Shown: positions 11,701-22,808 of the stretch, piece after piece
Numbering within the stretch: the first letter of the stretch is position 1
Layout of the letters: every line of letters starts with the position of its first letter
Translations under genes and position numbers: made by a program
DNA from: Ricinus communis
Taxonomy: Eukaryota > Streptophyta > Magnoliopsida > Malpighiales > Euphorbiaceae
Direction of reading: 5' to 3'
Assembly (NCBI RefSeq): GCF_019578655.1
Contig: NC_063257.1
Location: 31,469,159-31,533,158 of the forward strand
Length of the DNA: 64,000 nt
The notes under the pieces: model-generated
What the model was told of the DNA's origin: nothing
The model's database searches: none
What the model saw: the letters and a program-made list of their open reading frames with translations, nothing else

Positions 11701-12507
11701 TTGGCATTACAAATTTGGGTGGTCATGATGCATTGCTAGATGCCAATCTTGATATATGAAATATGAATTAAGTTAATTAGAGATTTAACATTGAATTAAA
11801 AGGATTTTATTCATAATTCATAATTCATTGCCAACATGTTAGGAACCTTTTGAGTCATACATAAATAGGCTTAAAGTTGAGAATAAAATGAGGCTTAAGC
11901 TTGAGCTTAAGCTTAAATATATTGGATCAAATTAAAAGTTAAATAGTTTAATACATATTGGGCTATGATATTCAGTTATGTGAGCCCGATAACTATGCTC
12001 ATGTATTAATTAAGTTAACTTAGTCTAAACAAGCCCAAAATAATGCCCAATTTAATATTAAGGCCTTGCTTGTTAAGAGACTAAGTTACATCCCATTTAT
12101 ATGTAATGAAGCATGATGGGCAGCTAGGTTTGATGTAGGATGCCGTCAACACTTAATTAATTAGATTTATTAAGATTCAATCTAGCTTGGAACTAGCATT
12201 CACTCCTCATCATCTCCACTCTCTCTTGTGAAGGATTATTCATAGGAATTCCAACTTTGAAGCTTGTGTGGATTACCATTAGAGGCTGGTCATAGCTTTG
12301 GTGCCCATATCAACCTTACCAAGATCAACAAACAAGAAATCAAAAGGGATCATATCATGGCTGACAGACCCATGTAAGGATCACTATTTATTTGCTTGTT
12401 TTGTGTGTTATGATTAACTTAATCAATGAGATCCATCTTAGGAATTGAAAAGAAATTTTAAATTGCTTATATTGCCTCTTTGATGTTTTCAAATCAATTC
12501 CTAAAAG
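8799..12507. mobile_element. 3.7-kb insertion in the Tat RT gene, 5-bp target duplication AATAT
   Basis: AATAT is present at 8794-8798 and 12508-12512. Removing one copy plus 8799-12507 restores the RT reading G-T-Y-C-Y-K-V-L-P-F-G-L-K-N-A-G, so the limits are firm. Without the nested solo LTR (9185-11137) the insert is about 1.75 kb, AT-rich and non-coding. It resembles a large solo LTR (TGTATTGCC at 8804) or another non-autonomous element. A 5-bp duplication fits LTR-retroelement integration. No gene is seen. Confidence 0.75.
9185..11137 (-). repeat. Probable solo LTR nested in the insertion
   Basis: On the minus strand it starts TGTCAGCACCCC, a common Gypsy LTR start, and ends ...CCGCTCA. 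ATACT occurs on both sides (9180-9184 and 11138-11142), a likely 5-bp target duplication. A minus-strand TATAAATAG near 10640 could be its TATA box. It contains the words 'gggagtcgccacc', a perfect 16-bp palindrome AGAGCCAATTGGCTCT (9993-10008) and two AGAACCGATTGGCT/AGAGCCGATTGGTT words near 10850-10885. No coding region is seen. Confidence 0.6.
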
Positions 12508-13020
12508 AATATGTGCCTCATTTAGTGATAAATGCTATCTTCAGTTTGTCTACAACCGCCATTATAATTTGATTGTATTTGGAGAATCTATCAATGAAAG
12601 AATACATTGCACTTAAGGCTATACTGTCAACTATCACATCAATGTGAGGAAGGGGAAAGTCATCCTTGCGGCAAGCCTTATTCGGGTCCTAGTAATCTAT
12701 ATACATTCTAATTTTTCCATCCTTCTTCAAGACCGGGACGATGTTCGCCAAACATTAAGGATAATTGACTACATCAAGAAAATTAGCTTTTACCTACTTA
12801 GCGACCTCTTATCGGGTCTTTTTTGCCTATTCTGGCCTTAGTCTTCCATCTTTTGCTTGATAGGCTTGATGTGCGGGTAGGTCGGGATATTCTGCTCTGC
12901 TATCTTCTTATCCAGTCCTAGCATTTCGTCATACGACCAAGCAAATATTGATATTCCTTTTTTCAATATCTTTGCAAATTCTCTCCTCCTCTCAAGAGTT
13001 ATATCATGAGGAATAAAAAT
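12508..13020 (-). pseudogene. Tat-type RT N-terminal half
   Basis: On the minus strand: I-F-A-W-S-Y-D-E-M-L-G-L-D, the usual start of the Gypsy RT region. Then come W-L-A-N-I-V-P-V-L-K-K-D-G-K-I-R-M-Y-I-D-Y and P-L-P-H-I-D-type residues, ending at the insertion after G-T-Y. Several stops are present. With the part at 8011-8798 it makes one reverse transcriptase. Confidence 0.75.
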
Positions 13021-13029
13021 TATCTGCCT

Positions 13030-13735
13030 AAATTAAATAAGTCAATTTTTATAGAATTTTTGTCAAACATGCACATGTCAAGATCATTAAGATGTACACT
13101 ACCATCAGAAAGAACATCACACAAGTAAGCAAAATTAGAGTTTATATCATTGATCTTAGAATATAAAAAATATCATCATTCTCATAAAGACCGAACGTTA
13201 TTACATTACTTTCCTTATAAAAGACATCAATAATATTTCCCTCTACTAATTCAATTAAACCTTGCGGGCTCAATTCTTCTAGCAGGCTGATGACTTCTTC
13301 CAGCTTTAATTCCTCAACCATGGCAATGACTTTCTTTCAGACATCATTGATGCTTAGCTTAAACATCATGTCGATAATCAAGCTCTTGAAGATCTCAAAT
13401 CCTAGCACCTCAGTCCCAGCTATAATAATGGGCTCGGGCTCACCAGAGTAGGGCTTGTATTCTTTGACGAACACAACCTTCAGAGTCTTACCCTTTGGCT
13501 TACCCTCATCTTCATCCTCATTATATGCCAGGCCATGTGGAGTCTTCTTTCTTTTGAAGTCTAGCATCTTTGCAACTCCTTACTGATTCTTTCCCAGCCT
13601 CATTCCAGGCATAAGTCCATCTTTTTGAACATGCTAGCCACCTTAGGATCCATGTAATCCTCATAAAGCATAGCAACTTGAAACCCAGCTGGGGCTTCAA
13701 GTTCCTTAACAACCTTTTAGATAGCCATAGACAAA
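13030..13735 (-). pseudogene. Tat polyprotein, protease-RT linker region
   Basis: Open pieces 13337-13567 and 13521-13712 fall between protease and RT. The first is charged (E-D-E-D-E-G-K-P-K-G-K near the start); the second continues the upstream polyprotein in another frame. In Tat elements this stretch often carries a glycine-rich G-patch-like block. Here only its remnant (M-x-L-G-K-N-Q) is seen, in a broken frame. Role unknown. Confidence 0.5.
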
Positions 13736-13739
13736 TTTG

Positions 13740-14230
13740 CCGCCCTCAAAATTAATAATGACTATCTCTCGTTCATGAAGAAACTTGACCTTCTAATGCA
13801 CCGTGAATAGCACTCCTCCTAGGGCATGAAACTAGGACCTTTCTAGTAATAGTGCAAAGGTTATTGGGATATCTAGGACAATGAACTTAACCCAAAATTC
13901 TATAAGACCTGTCTTCACCAAAGCTGAGAACGTCCCTTCTATGGCCCTCTTAGTTTCATCATAGGCTCTTATGAGCATATTGGATGGCTACAAAACTTTC
14001 ACAATCATTTCCAATTTAGGATGCGAGAAAGACAAATACTGATGGCTAGCCCATCATCTACCATCACACAGGAAGTCCTTTTACCGTTAACTTCAGCTAC
14101 AATATAAAAAGGCTTATTATGATCCCTTCCTTCTAGTGGCAAGTCTTCATCCGAGAAAGTGATAATCCTGGTGGTCTTGTTAGTTACATTTGTTTATCAT
14201 TTCCTCGGGAATAGCTGCTGTACTTATTGT
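13740..14230 (-). pseudogene. Tat-type aspartic protease
   Basis: On the minus strand: S-F-S-D-E-D-L-P-L-E-G-R-D-H-N-K-P-F, then S-C-V-M-V-D-D-G-L-A-I, then P-S-N-M-L-I-R-A-Y-D-E-T-K-R, then F-I-V-L-D-I-P. The layout is that of the Tat protease, where the active-site triplet is usually D-N-G or D-T-G; here it is D-D-G. Stops interrupt. The family enzyme cuts the Gag-Pol polyprotein. Confidence 0.7.
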
Positions 14231-14235
14231 TTGCC

Positions 14236-15180
14236 TTTATGAACCAAGAAGGGGGATTGAATAGGTGAATTGGGAAAGGATGATAAATTAAAATTTTCAT
14301 GTTAGGGAAGAAAGAGTGAAAGTAAGAGGAATAGAACATAAAGAGTTATAGTGGTTCGAGTGTTAACAAACCCTACATCCACTCCCCAATACACAATTGA
14401 GAATCTTTACACTTGGAGTTTTTCAAGCTCACTCCCAACTTAGTGTTTAGGGTCACACTAAACCTTACACACTTGTTTTTCTTAGGCTCACACATAACCC
14501 TTACAAGCATTTTCCTAGGCTAACCCTTAAACCTTAACCCAAGTGTTTTGGCTTACACTCAAACCTCATAAGAGCATTCAAGCTCTTTCAACAACCAAAT
14601 AAGAGAAATATTGATTGCAAGAAAAAAAAGAAATGAATGCATAATAATCAGGGCTTTTAGAGGTTGTTGATCAACTATAAATGACCATTTGGTATGGTTT
14701 CTATAGCCTAAAAACCCAAGAGAGCCGTTATTCTCATAATCTAAAAGATCCACCAATTTTTGCTTTAAGACAGTGCATTAAATGCACTTGTCAGAATGAA
14801 AGTCGCGGTCGCGATTCTTGCTTCGTGGTTGCGATTCTTGAAATGCCTCCAATGGCTATCTGACGTGGCGGCATGGCATTGGCGGCTTTCTGATATGACC
14901 GTTGATAGTTTCTAACTAATACTTTAGCCTTTAATTTTTATGGTCTCGCTCTCCTGAGGTGCGTCGCGATTTCAAGCTTTTCATGGCCAAATACTTCTGC
15001 CTTCAAACCCTACATGGTGCGGTCGAGATTTTAAGTAAATATAAACTAGAAGTTGTTGCCACCAAAGTGTTAATTTTTTCGAGCGCACCCTTGTGGTACG
15101 GTCACGATTTTAACTCCACTTATGCTACACTAATGAAACTCAAGAAAAACATTAGTCCAAGACACTTAGGCTAACACTTA
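14236..15180 (+). repeat. Dispersed non-coding repeat, copy B
   Basis: Same family as 2885-4740 and 18023-19184: 'aaGGGGGattGAATaggtgaa', 'agtTATAGTGGTTCGag', 'cctaCATCCACTCCccaa', then 'CTCAC' and 'CAAGTGTTTT' words. It interrupts the Tat polyprotein between the block I-W-E-L-L-M-H-S-Q-D-H-R (15235-15200) and the start of the protease region. Its middle carries short repeats built on GCGGTCGCGATT (14805-14840, 14960-15110). Confidence 0.55.
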
Positions 15181-15840
15181 TGGTGATGTTGGATAAGGCT
15201 TTGACTAGAGCCTTTCTATGATCTTGCGAGTGCATTAGGAGTTCCCATATATCAAACTATTTTCTTATTCTTTTTCAGCTTTTCCAATAGCCCTTTTGTC
15301 CTATTCCTTTGAATCCCTCCCTACTTAATTCAACTCTTGTGCCCCCTTGTCACTACTCAGTTTCTGATCCAGTCTCTTAGTTGGGATCACTATCTCCCCA
15401 AATGTCTTTAGCGCTGTTGTCTTTGACTTCACACTCATCCCCATAATTGTACTAGATGTTGATCACCATCAGTGACTTCTTTTCTCCTTATTTTTATACA
15501 TTCACGATGCAAGTATTGGCAACTAGCTGCTCTTCAACCGCTCGATGTAATATCCTCAATTCGAATATTAGCCGAATGAGGCTTCGAATGGCGAACCTTG
15601 TAATTGAACTTACCCGATGGTTGCCCAGCAGGTCTTCACATTCATCTGCTACAACATTCTAAGGAAGTTTTCCAGCTTGCCATTCCTTGTATTCTATCAA
15701 GTCCTAGATTTCGTTCCTCAAATGATTGCACTGATACGCCATACGCCTAAAAGTCTAGTGATACTCATAATATTGGCCATTCAGAGGATTTGGACCATTC
15801 CTCGGTGTCAAAGGCTTAGCTCGATGAAGGTTCTTTGAGG
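15181..15840 (-). pseudogene. Tat polyprotein, Gag-protease spacer
   Basis: Near its protease side the minus strand reads F-D-I-W-E-L-L-M-H-S-Q-D-H-R-K-A-L-V-K-A-L, a block that precedes protease in Tat elements ('vSiWeLL..S..HR..Ll.aL'). The rest is broken by stops and cannot be assigned. Confidence 0.55.
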
Positions 15841-16374
15841 ATTCTCAAGTTCTGACTCAAGTTCAAGCTCAGGTATATCTTAGAAGGAGTTCATGATCTC
15901 CTCTTCACTAAAGTCAAGGTTAATCATGGAGACCTGGTTCGGGGGTGGTGTGTTATTATACTTTGATAATGGGTTTCTTTTAGTACTAGGCTGATCAATG
16001 TCGGTTAGTTCTTCGGCATCAATTAGTTCTTGGATTTCGTGTTTCAAGCGGATGTAATTGTTAGTGTGGTGTCAAGGTGCTTGGTGGAACCCGTAGTAGG
16101 TGTTTAGCTTGTATATGGTTACACTGGGGTTTGGTGGGTTTTTTAGGATAGTGGGTTGGAGTAAGCCATTTTGCACCAGTCTTTCGAAAATCTTTGAGAG
16201 AGGATCTTTGAAATTGGAGAACCTCCTCGATTGTTGGACAACATTCACATAAAGAGTTATGCTACGTTCAGACTGATAGTTCATTCTTCCACTAGTTCGG
16301 GCATTCTTCCTCTTATCGTTGTCAATTTCTTCGACTTGTAGCTTGTCATCATACAAGTCCATGAACGTCTTCAA
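15841..16374 (-). pseudogene. Tat-type Gag, C-terminal part
   Basis: A 100-codon open piece (16072-16374) is followed by decayed frame down to about 15840. It ends with N-T-Y-Y-G-F-H-Q-A-P-x-H-x-T-N-N-Y-I-R-L-K-H-E-I-Q-E-L-I. This aligns in pattern with the 'C.yH...GH.T..C..L...i..Li' zinc-like block of Tat Gag, but both cysteines are replaced by Tyr. The Gag N-terminus is missing. Confidence 0.6.
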
Positions 16375-16625
16375 ATTTATTTTTGATTTTATTTTCTTGT
16401 TTAGCTATTTAATTACTATGATCATTAGGATTGGTATATTAGGCTAAATTTTTCTTAATTTTTAGTTTAACCTTTTTATTTTGTATGAACCTTGTTACCT
16501 TTTATATTTATTGAATGATTTCTTTATCAACATACTTTATTAGTTTCAGCTGTTATTATTATTTAGCCATCATATTAATTTAGTAATAATAACTGTTATG
16601 AAAATATTTAGGTTGAATATATTAG
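16375..16625. other. AT-rich spacer
   Basis: Very AT-rich, no coding or repeat structure recognised. It lies between the truncated Tat gag and the first recognisable LTR base of Athila-type element A, and may be part of that LTR absent from the other copy. Confidence 0.35.
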
Positions 16626-17037
16626 AGACACCATCTTTGCTTTAATCTATGTTGATATAAGGAACTTTAGTTACATCATTAGCTTAAGTGATTAAAGGAA
16701 AATGAACATTACCATCTCATTCATTAGATCTATATTTAGTATTAAAATAAGAGGAGTACTAAATAATTGGCGAGACTAGATACTGTTTTTATTATATAGT
16801 TTCTTAAAATAACCTCATTTGTATATTTACTTTATTAGTTTATTTATTTATTTTATGAATATTATATCTTTTCAAAATATCTTTTTACAGTGTTTAGATT
16901 TACTTTTATTATTTTGTGTTGATAATTAGTCTTTATAATAAGTAGCCTCATAGATCCTTAAGAGGTCGACCTTTGGGTGTTTTACCGCTTTTACTATAAA
17001 AACATCTCGTGCATTTGCGAGTATTAAGTTTGGTACA
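16626..17037 (+). repeat. Left LTR of Athila-type element A
   Basis: It matches 39433-40367 after removal of the MITE there: both begin 'gACACCATCTTTGCTT.AAT.TATGTTGATATAAGG', both continue through the same AT-rich stretch, and both end '...gtATtAAGTTt..TACA'. The start TG is mutated to AG here. It is the empty site for the MITE at 16838-16850 (tttatttattta). Confidence 0.7.
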
Positions 17038-17046
17038 TTAAGTCTT

Positions 17047-17061
17047 TGGCGCCGTTGCTGG
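17047..17061 (+). promoter_or_regulatory. Primer binding site of element A
   Basis: TGGCGCCGTTGCTGG follows the LTR end by nine bases. This is the Athila-type primer site; element B has the same word (GGCGCCGTTGCCGGGG) on the minus strand. Confidence 0.8.
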
Positions 17062-17149
17062 ATAATTATGTTGAAATTTTATTATATTGATTAATTGTCA
17101 AAGTATTTTTTGTGTTTTGTGTTTAGTTTATGTGTTTTTTTTTAAAATA

Positions 17150-17720
17150 TCATTTTTAAAGTTTTAGCTTTAAAATTTTCCTTTCTTTTGTATACCTAGT
17201 AGGAAAAAGAACGGGTGATTCATCAACTCAAAAGTCCCTACAACTTGAGATCAACTACTAAGAAGGCATAAGAAGTTCAAGAAGTAGAGAGTGAGTTTAT
17301 GCCACAAAAGCTAGATGAAACGGACATTGAGGAAAAGATTAAGAAAGAATCAGAAGAAGAGATTAAAATAATGGCAAACGAACAAAGACAAGTAGCAGCT
17401 GAAAGGTAAATGGCCATGAAGGATTATGCTCAGCCTATAATTAGTAATACTACTTTATGAATATTTCTAGGTGATGCATCTAGAAATTATAAACTAAAGA
17501 ACATACATTTTAATATACTTCCTTCATTTTATGCTATGCCTAGTGAGGATGCAAAGACTTGGTTAATAACCTTACCTCCTAATTCCTTGGGATCTTGGAA
17601 TGAAAAAGTAATGGTTTCTAAAATAATAAGTGTTGTTCTTCAATAATAACTATCTTTTAAGATGAACGGTCCTAGGAGTCTTACCGTTGATATTAGGAGA
17701 CAAGAAAGTTTTTAAAGTCA
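17150..17720 (+). pseudogene. Athila-type Gag remnant (element A)
   Basis: Plus-strand pieces read M-P-Q-K-L-D-E-T-D-I-E-E-K, a charged stretch, then L-P-S-F-Y-A-M-P-S-E-D-A, then K-T-W-L-I-T-L-P-P-N-S-L-G-S-W. The last two blocks belong to Retrotrans_gag ('lp.FhG...edp' and 'W...lp..si.tW'), but about 50 residues that normally lie between them are missing, so an internal deletion has occurred. Stops interrupt. Confidence 0.6.
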
Positions 17721-18022
17721 TGTTGGATTTGAGGGTAAGCAAGGGTAAACATCAACTTGATGCCATATTCAATTTATGCACAACTTGGCTTAGGAGAATT
17801 GAAGCTAACCACCATGTCTCTTCAACTTGCTAATTGATTAATAAAATATCCAAGAGGCATAGTAGAGGAGTTGTTGATTCAATTAGGAAAACTAATAATC
17901 CCGGCTAATTTTGTAGTTCTTAACATGAAAAATATATGAGCAAGGGATAAGGAGTAAACTATACTCCTTGGTAGACCTTTCATGGCAACTACCAAAATTT
18001 ATTGATGCGCACAATGGAAAGT
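17721..18022 (+). pseudogene. Athila-type aspartic protease (element A)
   Basis: The frame reads V-N-I-N-L-M-P-Y-S-I-Y, then L-Q-L-A-N, then Y-P-R-G-I-V-E-E-L-L-I-Q, then I-I-P-A-N-F-V-V-L, then L-L-G-R-P-F-M-A-T. This is the Athila protease layout, which ends with 'iLLGRPFl.ta'. TGA stops occur within the frame. It is cut by repeat copy C. Confidence 0.75.
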
Positions 18023-19184
18023 ATTGTCCCTTGGAACTAAGAAGGAGGGGTTGAATTGGTGACCTCAAATCACGGAAATTATTTAAGATATGAAAACACA
18101 AGAATCTTAAGGAAGGATCGAGGAATTTTGAAGAGAGTTAAAGTTAGAGACATTTACACAAAGGTTTATAGTGGTTCGAGAACAATACTTCCTACGTTCA
18201 CTCCTCAATATCACACTTGAGTATTCTACTATAATCTATATGATTACAACCTTTGAAATTTTACAAGTTCACCCAATAACTTAGTATTTTCTAAGGCTAA
18301 CACTAAACCTCTTCCCTTAGTGAACTAATCTCTCACTAAGTCCTTTAATCCTTGAGTATTGATGGTTACTCAATAACTAATTCCTTTATATTTTTAATAC
18401 CTAGGCTCACACAACAACCTCTTTTAGTCTAGTTGAATAGAAGGATTCAACTTAATACACTATACAAAGAAGAAAATCAAGTGTAGAAGTTGAGAAAAAA
18501 ATTTGTAAGAGTTTGGGCATAACGAATTCACACACTTAATGCTTGAGTCTTTATGAGGAGTATTTATATACATACCAACCTCTTAGAGATGTTACAAATA
18601 GCCCATAACTCATTTAATGCAAATTTGATGATTTGGCAAAAAGTAGCTTTCTTACTAATAAGCACCCTCGCGCTTTCTAAAAAGAGTCGTTGGGGCTCCA
18701 ATGGCTCTAACTTGGTGGCTAGAGATGCAACGGTTACTAACGCTGTATTAAATGCAAGAATTGCCCCTGCACCATGATATCGAGCTCAAGCTTGGCTTGG
18801 GCGCCTTCACGCTTCTCATCGCGTAAGCTTCTGCTACTTTAAAGCTTTTGCCTCAAATTAAGCCACCCTCGTGGTTCTAGAGGAGTTGACCCACTGCCAA
18901 GTGTCTCTACATTCTTGGGGGTTTTCTAGATGGTTCTTCCAAGTGGATGGTCAACTTTGACCATATGAAAAGTGCCATGGCGCTTTACAGGAGTATTTAC
19001 AATCCTTGCTTGCAAGCTTAAGGCAATCTTGACAAGTAATGCACTGTTATATAGACACCCAAGCATAAAGTTAGCAACCATCAATTTAGGTGTTAAGATT
19101 AAAATAGATATTAATTGGCCCTTAGGTCAACATAAAGCTAACCATGACAGTCATAGGAGAGATTATTTTAATTTGAAGTGTTTA
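18023..19184 (+). repeat. Dispersed non-coding repeat, copy C
   Basis: Third copy of the family: 'aGGAGGGGttGAATTGGTGAcc', 'tTATAGTGGTTCGag', 'cctaCGTtCACTCCtcaa', 'TCACACTTGAG'. It interrupts element A between protease and RT. Its middle contains GC-richer words with 'ctcgcgctt', 'catcgcgtaagctt', 'ccctcgtggttct'. The right limit is approximate. Confidence 0.55.
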
Positions 19185-19905
19185 GTTCTTTAACTCTATT
19201 TCCTAGTTCTTTAATTGATGAATGTTCATATATTGATCGTTTAGACTCTCTAGTATATGAAAAATGCAGAATAGAGATGATAAGCAAGAAGTTGCTTTAA
19301 TATTGGAAAAAATAGATGAAAACATAGATGATGAAGTCTTAGACTTTCATAAAAAGTTAGATGAAACTATTCTAATGTCACTTGATAAAAGAATTAGTGA
19401 ACCTTTAGAATTTCCCATAAAAGTGAAATAGAGATTACCCATGAACCACTTAAACTAGAACTTAAAGAATTACCTTCAACCTTTAAGTATGTCTTTTTTA
19501 GGAGAGCAAAATACTTATCCACTAATTGTAGCATCTCATATTTCCCTTTCTAAAGAAAAAGAACTATTAGAGAGTTGAGAAGGGTTAAGAAAACTATTGG
19601 GTTAGGAATTTCTAATATTAAGATATTAGTCCAATTGTGTGTATGCATATATTTATTTTAAAGGACAATGCCAAAGCTGTTAAAGATACCCAAGGAAGGG
19701 CTAATCCTAATATGAAAGAGGTGGTGGAAAAAGAAGTACAAAAACTATTGAATAAAAGTATTATCTATCCAATAGCATATAGTAATTGGTAAGCCCTATA
19801 CATGTAGTGCCTAAATAGTTAGGCATTACAATTGTCAAGAATGAGAAAGGAGAGTTGGTTCCCACTAGAATGACTATAAGGTGGAGAATATGTATTGATT
19901 ATAGG
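19185..19905 (+). pseudogene. Athila-type Pol, protease-RT region (element A)
   Basis: The frames read ...L-K-E-L-P-S-T-F-K-Y-V-F-L-G, then N-T-Y-P-L-I-V-A, then in decayed form the segment up to V-P-K-x-L-G-I-T-I-V-K-N-E-K-G-E-L-V-P-T-R and W-R-I-C-I-D-Y-R. The last codon joins directly to K-L-N-V-A-T-K-K-D-Y-F-P-L-P at 38741 once element B is removed. Several stops are present. Confidence 0.75.
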
Positions 19906-21254
19906 TGACAAGGCTGTCGCGTGCCTATCAAAAATAACCTAACTAGACCTCCTAAGTATGTAGTCGGGCAAGCAAGGGTCGAATCCCTAGAGACTGAAGT
20001 AGTAAAAACTAGCTAATCTTGACTTTAATTAATGCTAAGTAAGTAACCAAATCAATGATTGAGGATGAATTAATCTATAATGCAAATAATAATAATGAGA
20101 ATAAATTCAAGGATAAAAAACACCTAGAGTTAAGTATCCCCACTAGCATAATTAATGCAAAGATAAGTTCCTACCCCAAACTAATTAAATAATGTTCACA
20201 AGGAAAGGTAACCCTATAAAATACCATAGATCTCTCCCGAGTATCAATGGCTTCCCTAATATGCAATCAAAACCTACTCCCATGGAATCATGCAAATTAA
20301 AGACATTAAACTCAATACCCTGACTTCCTAACAATCCATTCTACCTACTCCCGTGGAGAATTTCATGTTCTTAATTGAAATAATCAAATCTGTCAAAACC
20401 CAACTCCCGATGTGATAAAGACAATGGAATCATAACAATACTAATTATCCATAATCTAGTATTGGAATATGCACAATCAATTAAGCAAGAGCAATTAAAT
20501 AATTAATTTGGGGAATTAAAGGAACAAATCATACATCAATCATGGCTAGGGTTCACTTAACCCTAGATTAGAAAACTACTCACTCATGATAGTTAAACAA
20601 ACAAAATAGATTATAAAAGAGAACATAATTAATAACAGCTTAAAAAGAAAAAGGAAAATACTTAGATTGATAGATGAATGATGAAGTCTTTAATAAATCT
20701 TCAAAGCATAAAGAAAAGTGACATAATAGAGAAGGAAAAACAAAGCTAAAGAGAAAAGGAGAAAGGGGGCTGCCCTTTTTCAGGTTCTTTACAACCTATT
20801 TATATCATAGGGTATACAGAAGTTTGGCTAGGTTTTTACCCTAAGAATTCGACTAGACAGCTGTCCAAAATGCAGTTTTGTAGATCCAGCCACGGCGTGG
20901 CATTGTAGGCCGCGGGCGAGGGTGGAGTGGACTGTTTCTTTACTTTATCATTAGCCTTGAAAGCCAAGTTGCAGAGTGGCACCAAGATAGCTTCTCTTAC
21001 TCGTTTCGTGATATAAAATCCTCTTAGGCATGAGTATCTCTTTGATATCGTGCTTGACCATGAACTACTCTACAAACATCCTCGCCAACACCTAGCAACT
21101 CAAACTAATTCCTATAAAAATAAAACAAAACAAACCCGAGGAGAGAAATATTAAAAATAACGAATAGTAGCTCTAAAAGATTAGAAATGTGAAGATAACA
21201 TAAAGAATAACGTATATATATAGCACATAAAATGCATATATTATTGCGCTATCA
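19906..21254 (-). repeat. 3' LTR of element B
   Basis: A 1349-bp TG...CA repeat, nearly the same as 37411-38735. Visible differences include a 4-bp 'AAGT' repeat (gctaagtaagtaacc) and 'cacggcgtggcattgtagg' near 20890 that the other LTR lacks. The divergence shows the insertion is not recent. Confidence 0.9.
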
Positions 21255-21275
21255 AATTCCCCCACTCTTAACCTT
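21255..21275 (-). other. Polypurine tract of element B
   Basis: Immediately next to the 3' LTR the minus strand reads GGTTAAGAGTGGGGGAATT, a purine-rich tract of the kind that primes plus-strand synthesis in LTR elements. Confidence 0.7.
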
Positions 21276-22808
21276 TACTCATCCTTGAGGAAACAAAACA
21301 AAAATAAGAAAAACTATACTAATAAAGCAATAAAATCTTAACTCATTGTCGTAGGAACCACGGTTGCACTTAGCATGTGCAACAAGCCCTTTAAACCCCT
21401 AGGTTACCCTAGTGGACGAGCAAGGTCTCGTGAAGGTTTTCAGAATGGCATACCTACAAAGCCGAATAATGAACATCCAAACCAATAAATTCAATCAAGT
21501 AATAATTTTGAAAACTTAAAATCATTTTAGGGACTATGTTAATGTCACAAATCAACGAACATGGGATGAAACAGTAAATCGATAACACCCTTCAATGGCC
21601 AACTAATCTTACCGCTTCCTTCCCCTAACTTAGTCATATGCATGTAGCTTCTCACTTTAGTTTTGTAAAAGGAAATAAATTGAGTCTCTCATGTGTTTAA
21701 AAAGGTAGCAGCATCATCACTCAACCTATTTTGCGTTGACACTTTTGTAGTCTTCCTCTTTAGACTTGCCTCTCGTCTTTCTCCATTTATTTTGGGGTGG
21801 CACAAACACGGGGGATCATGAATTCCTTGTAATAGGGTAGGCTTGGTTAAAATAGGGTAAGACAATGTTATTTGGGGATGTGGTGCTCAAATCCTAATAA
21901 AAGAAAATAAAATCTACTCCGACCAACACAACTATTTCCAGATGTAAGGTTCATTCTCTTCTTCTCTTTCTTTTTTTTTTCTTTCCTTTTTTTTATATCG
22001 GGAAATGATGTGCTTCTTTCTCGAACTTTTCACTTTTTTTAAAAAAAATAAACTAACACTTTATTTAAGTAACAAACTTTGCAACTTTTCTTTCGTATCA
22101 CAATCTCCATATTAACATATAAAGCATACATTGTAGTAGCATACTCCGCAAAATCCAAACAAAACCTACAAAATGGCTCTAAGGCATATAATGTAGGGCG
22201 TCAACAAATGGGATCGAAGCTCAACATGGTTCAACCTAGAGGGGAATGTAAAATAAAAAGAAAAATGAGCGAATAATCCTAATCCTAAAATTTGAGGCTC
22301 TAACTACCTAAAGGAATCTTCAGTCATCCCCCCACATATGTGTCACGAAGTCTCTAATAGAACCAAGGCAAGTCTAAGAATCTTACTACATAAGAGGAGA
22401 ATATCTAATCACACATGAAAAACAGAGACTGATTCATATGTGTCAGTCGATATGGCTCAAATTCCTCACAAGTTACTCAAGATACATGCATTAGTCGAGT
22501 CGGGGCCTGAAAGATAATTCTAGCCATAACCTATTGCCAAGAAAGGATTTACACATCATTACCGAATTATTCAATCCAGTGTCAATCAACTCATGACAAG
22601 AACTATAGAAAAATATTTTTCTTTTGAAATTACTTGCTTCATAAATTGGCTTGGAATGTTCAAATTATTATTATTATTTTTTTAGCAACACCAGAAAAAA
22701 ACTAAAACATACACTAATACCCTCCCCCACACTTGAATGTTGCAGTGTCCATAATGCAAAAGCAAAATATAAACATAAGTAAAAGGGAGAGGTACTCACA
22801 AAATCTCA
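21276..22808 (-). other. 3' non-coding region of element B
   Basis: About 1.5 kb between the env-like ORF and the polypurine tract. AT-rich with T and A runs near 21965-22055; no coding frame supported. Long 3' untranslated regions are usual in Athila elements. Confidence 0.6.

Larger units (their letters stand above)
6240..16374 (-). mobile_element. Ty3/Gypsy retrotransposon, Tat lineage, degenerate and interrupted
   Basis: Read on the minus strand, the order is gag (16374-15640), spacer, protease, RT, RNase H, second (archaeal-type) RNase H, integrase, ending near 6273. A second RNase H between RNase H and integrase is diagnostic of the Tat/Ogre/Retand group. Two later insertions split it: 8799-12507 inside RT and repeat copy B at 14236-15180 before protease. 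Many stops and frameshifts are present. No LTR of this element was recognised, so both ends look truncated; the poly-T stretch 6246-6275 lies just beyond the integrase end. Confidence 0.8.

Noticed and set aside
12644..12841. 65-codon plus-strand frame
   Set aside because: Antisense to the Tat RT, which is clearly read on the minus strand here.
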